Positions 7,628 to 14,652 of a DNA stretch of 22,848 nucleotides are shown in pieces. The position numbers were made by a program, and so were the translations under genes. Below the pieces are notes generated by a model that saw nothing but the letters and a program-made list of their open reading frames with translations, was not told where the DNA came from and made no database searches. Position 1 is the first letter of the stretch; every line of letters begins with the position of its first letter. Source of the stretch: a virus; the IMG/VR virus record IMGVR_UViG_3300044682_000027, positions 1-22,848 of that record; one strand, written 5' to 3'.

Positions 7628-8415
7628 GGGAACACCACCACATCTATCGTGAAAGATCCCCAACTGATGCCGCTCACTACCGGCAACGTTATCTGCGCTC
7701 CAACGGTATTGGCAGCCGTCACTCCTACCAGCAGGTTCTGAATGTTAGCCGCGATGCCCAGATATCCTCCGTTGTTCGACCCTATGGCTGCCATCCCTAC
7801 CGCTGCCCCGGTTACCGTTCCCGACCCCGCGAAGGTGCCGCTTGCTGCCCCGCCAGCATTGATGACCACAGTTCCCTTGAGATAGGCGACCGCTGTCGAA
7901 GTCGCATTGACCGTGACCGCTCCGGTTCCGCCTGCCGGGCTGATCGATACACCGGTTCCAGCAATGATCTGCGTTACGGCCGTGGGAGGCGTTACCGGCT
8001 CCCAGGTCGTGCCGTTGAACTCAAGAATCTGGCCGGCCACCGGTCCCGATGCGGAGAGAGCTGCAAAAGCCAGCTTGCCGCCGGCTATCGGGCTACCCGT
8101 TCCGTCTGCGATGAAATTTATGTTCTGGTTCGTATAAATCCGGCTGAAGTCGATGCCGGGCGGGAGCATGATGCCGGTAAGGTCGAGATTGGCAGTCTTC
8201 TCATTCAGCGCGATAAGCGTGCCAGAAAGCCCTTCGGGAATCCCGGCAACCTCGATTGTCGAGCTAAGCTTACCCTGCTGATTGAATGCGATATTGATCG
8301 TCTGCCCGGCGTATTGGAGCCATCTCCGAGCCGCATCCGTAAGCATTCCGTTCCGGTCCACGAATGGGCTGCGGATGATCGTTGCCGAGAGAACCTGTCC
8401 TGAGGTGTTGCTCAT
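7624..8415 (-). CDS. Fibre/tail-tip structural protein (gp26 position)
   Basis: 263 aa, with an ATGA overlap to the gp10-like gene upstream. The N-terminus contains PFVDRNGMLTDAARRWLQY, a P-x-V-D-x-x-G-x-x-T-x-x-x-x-x-W pattern common in phage tail fibre and baseplate proteins. The rest is beta-rich and Gly/Thr/Ala-rich, including QILEFNGTTWEPVTPP and repeated IIAGTGVSISP-type turns usual in fibre shafts. There is no signal peptide, unlike the next gene. It occupies the slot of the P22 tail needle gp26 but does not look like a long coiled-coil needle, so a different tail closure or adapter for the following fibre is possible. Confidence 0.6.
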   Translation of the reverse strand: MSNTSGQVLSATIIRSPFVDRNGMLTDAARRWLQYAGQTINIAFNQQGKLSSTIEVAGIPEGLSGTLIALNEKTANLDLTGIMLPPGIDFSRIYTNQNINFIADGTGSPIAGGKLAFAALSASGPVAGQILEFNGTTWEPVTPPTAVTQIIAGTGVSISPAGGTGAVTVNATSTAVAYLKGTVVINAGGAASGTFAGSGTVTGAAVGMAAIGSNNGGYLGIAANIQNLLVGVTAANTVGAQITLPVVSGISWGSFTIDVVVFP

Positions 8416-9899
8416 TTCGCCGCCGAGATTGCGCTGGTGTTCAGATAAGCATCAACGATTGCCACAGGAACAGGATCAATAATCGACATTTCGTAAACCC
8501 TGTACCGCGATCTTCCGAGCCGCCTCCAGATTACCCGCGTGGTGAATTCTCCAGCGAATCCCAAGGGCATAGGGTGTAGATTTGACCAAGTTTTCCCCCG
8601 GTCATCGCTCCACCTCAGCAGCACGATTGCCGATCGAGGGTTGCCCGAACCGTCCAGCAATGGCGGCTGAGGGCTCTGGCCGCTATCAAAGTCCACTGTG
8701 AGGTCCGAATGAAACATGTACTGCATCTCATCGCCGATCGTGGGGGACCTGCGTACCCTGCGGATATTGTTGCCGTTCGAGGTCAGGAAGTTTTGGTTCA
8801 ACTGATAGAGATTTCCTGAGTTCCAGTCCCCAACGATGTGCAGGCCACCGAACGCGTAAACGTGGTTCCAGCCGAAATCGGGTTGCCACTGCGCCGTAAC
8901 CGGGTTCCACTCTGCGCGCTTATGCCAGAGCGACTCCACGTTGTCATAGACCCATGCCCACTGCGCGCCTGGGATGTAAACCACCCAGAATTCGTGCCCT
9001 GCATCCTGATAGGCGTAGGTGACAATTCCCGCGATCTGAGCTGCAGTATAGGTCGCAAGGTCGGTCTCTACCGCGTAGGTGGAGATCCGGGTGGGGGTGT
9101 ATCCGTTCGCCCGCCAGGCCATCCGAGAGCCGCGAGCATCGGCGCCGATCCAGAATATGGAGTTGTCCAGCCGGGCCGGAGAGAAAGTTGCCGCCGATCC
9201 GGTTTCGATCAATGCACCCGGGATTACGTCATAAATCTCAGCGCTGCCGGTGTCCTGATAGGGCTGGGTGCGCGCCGAACCGAATACCCAGAGTTCCCGC
9301 TGATTGAAGATGAGCGAGACGATATTTTCAGCGAAAACAGAGACTTCGTTGACAAGCTGGCCAGGCCATGTGGTGCCGTCCAAAACCTGTGATATCTGAA
9401 ATATGTTGCTGTTGACAAAAGAAACCACGAAGAAGCTGTCCGCGTAGTCACATTGCAGCGGAACGGAGTGCAGCATCGCAGTGACATTTACCAATGTGGA
9501 TGTAGCGATTACCCAGCAATAGGCTTGACCGCCGCTGACAATCAATACTTGGATGGAATTGAACGCCAGCGATGCCGGATTGCCATCATTTGCCACAGTC
9601 CCGAGGACGGTGAAAACTCCAGCAGCCGTGACTGAAACAAAGTTCGTCCCGGTTACCGCATAGAGCGTGGTGCCCGTCCATAGAGTGGCACGCGGAACGG
9701 CGCCCAGCGCACAAAACACCGTCTTGCCCGGCGTACCGAGGTAAGCCTTGAGAGGGAGAGCAGTTTCGCCGCCGTATGCCTTAACTGGGACGATCGCGCC
9801 GACAGATTCAACCGTCTGAGCATAGAGATTGATGCATTCCTCAGCGGCAATTGCCGTCGATCTCGCTGTATATGAAGCTCCGACAAAGCCAAAGCGCAT
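8412..9899 (-). CDS. Packaged-DNA stabilisation protein, P22 gp10-like tail accessory factor
   Basis: 495 aa; the ATG overlaps the stop of the gp4-like gene (TGATG). It begins with RFGFVGASYTARSTAIAAEECINLY, the start typical of the family, continues with many short beta-propeller-like strands, and ends with the diagnostic LLRWSDDRGKTWS ... VIWRRLGRSRYRVYEMSIIDPVPV stretch. The P22 homologue (about 470 aa) forms part of the tail hub that plugs the portal channel and carries the tail needle and tailspikes. Order and overlap (gp4-like, then gp10-like) match P22. I am confident of the family; binding partners are inferred. Confidence 0.88.
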   Translation of the reverse strand: MRFGFVGASYTARSTAIAAEECINLYAQTVESVGAIVPVKAYGGETALPLKAYLGTPGKTVFCALGAVPRATLWTGTTLYAVTGTNFVSVTAAGVFTVLGTVANDGNPASLAFNSIQVLIVSGGQAYCWVIATSTLVNVTAMLHSVPLQCDYADSFFVVSFVNSNIFQISQVLDGTTWPGQLVNEVSVFAENIVSLIFNQRELWVFGSARTQPYQDTGSAEIYDVIPGALIETGSAATFSPARLDNSIFWIGADARGSRMAWRANGYTPTRISTYAVETDLATYTAAQIAGIVTYAYQDAGHEFWVVYIPGAQWAWVYDNVESLWHKRAEWNPVTAQWQPDFGWNHVYAFGGLHIVGDWNSGNLYQLNQNFLTSNGNNIRRVRRSPTIGDEMQYMFHSDLTVDFDSGQSPQPPLLDGSGNPRSAIVLLRWSDDRGKTWSNLHPMPLGFAGEFTTRVIWRRLGRSRYRVYEMSIIDPVPVAIVDAYLNTSAISAAK

Positions 9900-10753
9900 C
9901 AGTAATTAACCGGGGTATCGCTGATCCAGTTGTAAGCCCTGAGAGCCGGGCTATTAAGCGCCGGGTCGCACTTGAGATCAATGATCGGGGCATTCATTGT
10001 CTTGATCGTGGCCAGCGCCTGCCCGGCTGCCGCCGTCAACTGAGGGGTGAGCTCGCCGGGCCACTCGATCGCCATCCTGACGGCCAGATTGTATACCAGC
10101 GCCTCGTAGTAGCCGGGTGGGAATGAGTAGGAATTCGCGATGGCAAGGAAGTTGAGCTGCGTCCAGGTGTAAAACGCGATCTGGAGAGTGCTGATATTCG
10201 GGATCGGCCACAGATTGATGTTACGGAAAGGGAAGCTGTTGTCATCCCATACCATCGTTGGCAATGCGCCGGTGATGCCCTTTACGGGTACTGCCTGCCA
10301 TTGCTGAAACGTGGCGACACCGAGAGGAAGTTCAAGCGGCTGCTGGGGATTGGCAAGGCTTATGACGCCATATCCATCGATCCGCGGAGGGCGTGCGGTA
10401 TTGAAGTCAGCTCCACCGGGCCCGAACTGATAAGTCTGCTGCCCTGAGACGAGGTTGAAAACCTGCCGCTGGATGACGAAGATTAGATTCCGCTGGGCAT
10501 TCCACGAATCCAGCATCCCATTGGCCATCATCAAGGCGTCATTCGCATCGGCGAACACGAATTGCTCGCCCGATGCAAGGATATGGGCAGCGCGCCCGGC
10601 CCGATTGATGATGTCGAGGCCGGTGAACTGGACCGCGCCCGCAGGAGCACTGGGAGTCTCAGGTGCGACCGGTACCAGCGATAGCGACTGATCTGTCTCG
10701 TTGACAGTGAGGTTATAGCTATTACCGGCCTGATCCTGAAGAATGATTCCCAT
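9899..10753 (-). CDS. P22 gp4-like head-to-tail connector (tail accessory factor)
   Basis: 284 aa. The ATG directly follows the TAG of the upstream gene, and no good Shine-Dalgarno is visible, so coupled translation is likely. The core of the family is clear: LDIINRAGRAAHILASGE, then DANDALMMANGMLDSWNAQRNLIF, then FNLVSGQQTYQFGPGGADFNTARPPRI and a C-terminal FPPGYYEALVYNLAVRMA. In P22 gp4 docks on the portal after packaging and extends the channel; it is only about 166 aa. This protein has an N-terminal extension of about 45 residues and a longer C-terminus, as many environmental members do. It works with the portal and the gp10-like protein. Confidence 0.86.
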   Translation of the reverse strand: MGIILQDQAGNSYNLTVNETDQSLSLVPVAPETPSAPAGAVQFTGLDIINRAGRAAHILASGEQFVFADANDALMMANGMLDSWNAQRNLIFVIQRQVFNLVSGQQTYQFGPGGADFNTARPPRIDGYGVISLANPQQPLELPLGVATFQQWQAVPVKGITGALPTMVWDDNSFPFRNINLWPIPNISTLQIAFYTWTQLNFLAIANSYSFPPGYYEALVYNLAVRMAIEWPGELTPQLTAAAGQALATIKTMNAPIIDLKCDPALNSPALRAYNWISDTPVNY

Positions 10754-11230
10754 CTAGAGGTTATCCGAGTCCTTTTTCTGCTCAGTGTAGCTCAGGTGCG
10801 CGAGGTTCTTGTAATCCATCCAGCCGATCTTCTTCAGATCCGCCTCGCGTGCGGGACTCTCCGCGATCTTGGTGCGGTTGCCCTTCTCCCATACCGCATG
10901 AGCACCGTTGAACAGGTCCAGGGCGTTCTGGTACTGCTCGGGGCTCGAAGCTCCCTTCGCGAACTGATTGATCGTTGGCTCGGGATTCTTGCCGTAATCG
11001 GGGTGATACAGCATCTTCGGGTGCTGGTTCTCCGCTGGATCGAACGGAGCCGGGATATAGGCCATAACCTTGTTGCCGTCTTCGTCGATGGCCATGCCGT
11101 AGGTATGGTTTCCCTTGGCGTGCTCGAGAGTGGCCGGAACATGGACGGTTTGAAGCTTTTTCCTCACGACGAATGTCTGCCCTTCAATCTTCTCGCCGGG
11201 CTGGCGCAACTGCTGTGCAGTAAGAGGCAC
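10754..11230 (-). CDS. Hypothetical protein between coat and gp4-like genes
   Basis: 158 aa if translation begins at the GTG at 11230, which has GGAG six bases upstream. The in-frame TTG four codons earlier has no such site. The protein is hydrophilic and soluble in character, with MPLTAQQLRQPGEKIEGQTFVVRKK at the start and YGMAIDEDGNKVMAYIPAPFDP near the middle, and a charged, Lys-rich C-terminus (YTEQKKDSDNL). No family is recognised. It sits where head-completion or decoration genes are usual, and it abuts the gp4-like start. Confidence 0.75.
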   Translation of the reverse strand: MPLTAQQLRQPGEKIEGQTFVVRKKLQTVHVPATLEHAKGNHTYGMAIDEDGNKVMAYIPAPFDPAENQHPKMLYHPDYGKNPEPTINQFAKGASSPEQYQNALDLFNGAHAVWEKGNRTKIAESPAREADLKKIGWMDYKNLAHLSYTEQKKDSDNL

Positions 11231-11280
11231 CGTATTCTCCAAATCTAGGGCGGCTGGTTAGACCGCCCCGAGGTTGAGGG

Positions 11281-12114
11281 TTAGTAGGACGAGCCGAACT
11301 TCTGCGTTACCGGATCGTATACCCAATACATGATCTTCCCGGCCACAGCGGTCGTAGCATTGGCAATATTTCCGGTCGCCGTCGCAGTGAAAGCTCCCGT
11401 TGGCACGATAGCAAATACGCATGTCCCAACCGTGGATGCCGCGAGAGGCGTTTGGCCAGCGCATCCTACAGGGAGGGTAAAAGACGTGATCGCGCCGGTT
11501 GAAACGCTAAACATCGAACTGGGAACAGCCACCGCGCCCGCACCGGAAAGAGTTCCGCCGTTGGGAGCCCCGGCTACAAAGAACAGCGGATTGTTGAATC
11601 CGGGAGTCCATGTACCAGTCTGCGCAGAGCAAATCCACTGAGCGCCTGTGATGATGTTCACCCAGGGCGTCAACAGCGTGTTTGCGGCCGTGCAAGCCGC
11701 TCCGTTACCTCCCGGAGGATCGGAAGCCTGTAGCCCACCGGATCCGGCTGTCTGCGGAGCATTGGTCTGAATAAGCGCCATTGCTCCCAGAGCATGAACT
11801 GCCGCCCTGGTTCCCTGCTGCGCCCGGAGCACATTGAACACGGTGGTTTGACCGGTCACGGCGCTGAGGATGCCAAACAGTTCCTGATCGATATAAACGA
11901 AAGTCTGCGGCTGGCCATTGTTCGCGACGTTGATACCAGTGGCAGACGTGAGGCTCAGGGTTGTGTTGTAGCTGCCGCCACCCTGCCCGGAGCCGCCACC
12001 GGCGCCTCCGACAGTGATAGCAGCGGCAAGCGTGGTTTGCGTCAAGGCTGTCTGGGCGTAAGAGCTCCCAGCCAGACCGAAGGCGATTGCGAGTAATGCA
12101 AGAATCTTTTTCAC
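11281..12114 (-). CDS. Signal-peptide protein in the head-tail gene block, fibre-like
   Basis: 277 aa, GTG start with AAGGAG upstream. It starts with a strong Sec signal peptide, MKKILALLAIAFGLAGSSYA before Q. The mature part is rich in Ala, Gly, Thr and Asn, contains a glycine linker (GGAGGGSGQGGGSYNT), then FVYIDQELFGILSAVTGQTTVFNVLRAQQGT, a sequence style seen in phage surface fibres, and ends with beta-rich segments. It lies directly after the coat gene. It may be an exported adhesin or a capsid-associated fibre; no domain is firmly recognised. It is one of three signal-peptide-bearing proteins in this virion cluster. Confidence 0.6.
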   Translation of the reverse strand: MKKILALLAIAFGLAGSSYAQTALTQTTLAAAITVGGAGGGSGQGGGSYNTTLSLTSATGINVANNGQPQTFVYIDQELFGILSAVTGQTTVFNVLRAQQGTRAAVHALGAMALIQTNAPQTAGSGGLQASDPPGGNGAACTAANTLLTPWVNIITGAQWICSAQTGTWTPGFNNPLFFVAGAPNGGTLSGAGAVAVPSSMFSVSTGAITSFTLPVGCAGQTPLAASTVGTCVFAIVPTGAFTATATGNIANATTAVAGKIMYWVYDPVTQKFGSSY

Positions 12115-12141
12115 GTGTTTCGTCTCCTTTGCTGTGAATTC

Positions 12142-13362
12142 TTACGAAGCGATGCGAGTGGCCAATTCGGGGTAAAGCGTGGTCCATCCATACAGGATGT
12201 CCAGGCGGGTGGGGAACCGGTCCGTGTTGATGTCATAGGCGCGCACCAGGCGGATCGAGCAGCCCAGTTGCTTGTCATTGACGCGATCGGCGATATCAAC
12301 TCCTCCAGGCAGAGGAAGATCGGCGCAACCGAAGGCGAAAGCATCCTTGTGGAATGCCAGCCCGCGGGGCGAAGAGGTTCCTGAAGTCCCCTGGATGTTG
12401 ATTGCCGCGCCGTTGGTCGGCGAAGCGGTCACGGTCTGGAAAGGACCGGCCAGGATGATGCCCAGGCCGCCAGGACCAGAGATCGGGATAGTTGCCACGC
12501 CAGCTCCGTTGGCCACAACGTTCTGGGTGACCACGAACTGCCGCAGGGAGCCGGTTGACTGCTTGTTCTGTGGATTGACCGCAAATGTCCCCTGGAAGCT
12601 CACCACGTCGCCCTGGTTGAGGATTGCAGCGTTCGCGGTCCATCCAGAGGTGGTGATGGCAGAGCCGGTCTGGTTGGCGGCATTGATCGTGCCCACAACC
12701 CCGCCGTAAGCGCCAACGGTCTGAACGCGAACGTTCTGATCCATCGACCACTTGAATCCGATGGTTCTACCCATCGTGCCCTCTGAGTACTGCTTTTCGA
12801 TGTCCGAAGCGTCATGGAACAGACCCTTGAGCGCATCGACAATAACCGCCTGCATCGCCGGCGAGACGACCAGAGCGCGGTCCTTGTCCCGGGGCGCCGC
12901 TTCCTCGTCCAATCTCTGTCCGCCCTGAAGGTAGGTCAGCAACTGGTTGGGAACCGTGCCGGGGGTGCCGATTTCGTTGTAGACATTGAGGTATTGGCTC
13001 AAGCCGTCGAAATCGATACCGTTGGCCACATTTGCGATCGCCGGCATGATGAAGCGCTCGGAGAAATCATCGATCGACAGCGCCAGATCCTGAGAGCTGA
13101 AGATGATGTCGACGCCGCGCTGCACATTGAGGGTCAACGGGACGCTGGTTTCGGTCGCATCTTCAAGCTGGAGAGCCTGACCAACGCGGCCTACATATCT
13201 CGGGGGCTTGCGGATGTTGAGCACGGTGCCGATTTTCGCGCCGGCCCGGCCATATTCGTCGTCAAAGTCCCGGCGAACATACTTCGTGAAAGTCAGGTTG
13301 TTCTCAAGAACACGCAAGGCCTCCCGCGTGATCATCGAAATTGTTAATAGGGTGTTTGCCAA
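12142..13362 (-). CDS. Major capsid (coat) protein, P22 gp5 family
   Basis: 406 aa. The start is TTG at 13362, with AGGAG positioned just upstream. The N-terminus MANTLLTISMITREALRVLE followed by NNLTFTKYVRRDFDD, KIGTVLNIRKPPRYVGR, FSSQDLALSIDDFSERFIMPA and NEIGTPGTVP is diagnostic for the P22 coat protein, which has the HK97 fold with an inserted Ig-like domain. P22 coat is 430 aa, so the length fits. It assembles around the scaffold protein encoded just upstream. The central region (about 220-330) is beta-rich and could correspond to the insertion domain. A TTG start on what should be the most abundant virion protein is notable and is compensated by a strong ribosome site. Confidence 0.94.
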   Translation of the reverse strand: MANTLLTISMITREALRVLENNLTFTKYVRRDFDDEYGRAGAKIGTVLNIRKPPRYVGRVGQALQLEDATETSVPLTLNVQRGVDIIFSSQDLALSIDDFSERFIMPAIANVANGIDFDGLSQYLNVYNEIGTPGTVPNQLLTYLQGGQRLDEEAAPRDKDRALVVSPAMQAVIVDALKGLFHDASDIEKQYSEGTMGRTIGFKWSMDQNVRVQTVGAYGGVVGTINAANQTGSAITTSGWTANAAILNQGDVVSFQGTFAVNPQNKQSTGSLRQFVVTQNVVANGAGVATIPISGPGGLGIILAGPFQTVTASPTNGAAINIQGTSGTSSPRGLAFHKDAFAFGCADLPLPGGVDIADRVNDKQLGCSIRLVRAYDINTDRFPTRLDILYGWTTLYPELATRIAS

Positions 13363-13378
13363 GGTGTTCTCCTAGAAC

Positions 13379-14239
13379 TCAGCGGGCGGAACGATATCGC
13401 TTGTAATCCTGATACGACATCTGTCCCGGCTCCACATTTGATCCTGTTGCACCGCTGCCCACTGGCCGGATAGGCTGAGGGGCTTGCGATGCGGGTTTGG
13501 GCTTGGGAGTAGAAGGAGCGCTCAGCTTGTCCGAGATGCGCGCAATCGCCGCAATAGACTGCATAGGCCGCAAGTCATTGAGCTTTTTCGCTTCCTCGGT
13601 GTGAGTCGCCAGATAGTAGACGATATCCGCCGAATTCGGTTGTTCTACGATGGCCAAAGCTGCACTCTGAGGAATGGCTACATCCCCAAAAGTCTTTGAA
13701 ACCTCATCGAAGTCATCGTATTTGGCTCTCGCCTCGGAAAGTCGGTTGTTGTGCGCATCCCAAAGTTCGCGGGTTTCCTGCTGCTTGGCTGTTGACTGTT
13801 CGGCTTGGCGTTCCCGATCGCGCTTCCAATCGGCTCGGGCATCGAACCAATCATTAACGTTCTCGAAATCCTCAATCTTTGGCTCGCCGGGTTTCGGTGC
13901 TGGCTTGGCGACGGTTGCCGATGTTATGGCAGGCGTCTTGCTCTTGATGCTATTCAGCTCAGCTTCTAATTCGGCGGCTCTGGCTTCCACTTGCTTGTTT
14001 CTCGCCGTAAGCCTGTCAACGCGCTTCTGCCATCCGCTATGGGATTCGCCTTTCTGTCTCTCCGGTTTCTGCTCCGTGGTAACCGTTTCCGACTCGGTTT
14101 CAGTTTTGCCCTCTGCGGGCTCGGATTCTTCCTTTTCCTCCGGCTTCACAAAGGGCTCGCGCCAGTTTTCGCCGGTAGCGTGCTCAAGTTCCGCTTGGGA
14201 GGATGTCGTTGAGGCGATTGTGATTACTTTTTCGGGCAT
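13379..14239 (-). CDS. Scaffolding protein, P22 gp8-like
   Basis: 286 aa from the ATG at 14239 (GGAGAG upstream). A longer frame to 14326 would overlap the upstream gene and has an unlikely basic leader. The composition is that of a scaffold: a highly acidic Glu/Thr-rich N-terminal third (KPEEKEESEPAEGKTETES), a coiled coil at about 80-115 (RVDRLTARNKQVEARAAELE), further charged helices, a Pro/Ala linker, and a basic, aromatic C-terminal tail SYQDYKRYRSAR. In P22 the basic C-terminal helix-turn-helix binds coat. The gene lies between portal and coat as in P22 (gp8 is about 303 aa). Sequence identity to gp8 itself is not evident, so the call rests on composition and place. Confidence 0.82.
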   Translation of the reverse strand: MPEKVITIASTTSSQAELEHATGENWREPFVKPEEKEESEPAEGKTETESETVTTEQKPERQKGESHSGWQKRVDRLTARNKQVEARAAELEAELNSIKSKTPAITSATVAKPAPKPGEPKIEDFENVNDWFDARADWKRDRERQAEQSTAKQQETRELWDAHNNRLSEARAKYDDFDEVSKTFGDVAIPQSAALAIVEQPNSADIVYYLATHTEEAKKLNDLRPMQSIAAIARISDKLSAPSTPKPKPASQAPQPIRPVGSGATGSNVEPGQMSYQDYKRYRSAR

Positions 14240-14265
14240 GGAATTTGCTCTCCATTGGGATCGTG

Positions 14266-14652
14266 TTACGACTTGCGGGAAATCTTGACAGTGCAATTGA
14301 CCGCGTTTGCGTTGGCCGTGGTGCACTGGATGGCGATAAATGTGCCGATAAACTGGGGGACATCGATGCGCGCAACTCCCGAAGCATTCACGGCTGTCAC
14401 AGCGTCGGTGCCAACTTCGATGTAATTTCCCTGAAGGTCGGTATCAGCCTCCATCACCGTGAAGGAGAACGCTCCGGGCGCCGCGGCGAAAGAAATCTCT
14501 ACCGACAGAGCAGGAACTGTATTCCGCTCCGTCCCGAGAACCTCGAACTGTTGCGACAGGGCCCCCGTCGCCGGATTCTCGGTATTGAATGCCAGTTGCT
14601 GCTGCCCTGGATTGAGGGCGGGTGCTGGCGCAATAGTGTTATATGGCGGCAT
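14266..14652 (-). CDS. Small beta-rich structural protein, hypothetical
   Basis: 128 aa from the ATG at 14652, which has AAGGAG upstream and overlaps the portal stop by 14 bp. A longer frame exists but reads only arginine-rich shadow sequence in front of this ATG. The protein starts MPPYNTIAPAPALNPGQQQLAF and then alternates hydrophobic and polar residues (ALSVEISFAAAPGAFSFTVMEADTD), consistent with a beta-sandwich. It ends in ANAVNCTVKISRKS. The shape suggests a head decoration or minor structural protein. No family is recognised. Confidence 0.72.
   Translation of the reverse strand: MPPYNTIAPAPALNPGQQQLAFNTENPATGALSQQFEVLGTERNTVPALSVEISFAAAPGAFSFTVMEADTDLQGNYIEVGTDAVTAVNASGVARIDVPQFIGTFIAIQCTTANANAVNCTVKISRKS

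Noticed and set aside
5670-7652. Long plus-strand frames opposite the fibre genes (5670-6176, 6291-6587, 6597-6902, 7161-7652)
   Set aside because: They are antisense shadows of Ala/Thr/Gly-rich coding sequence, read as Val/Ala/Pro-rich low-complexity peptides without ribosome sites.
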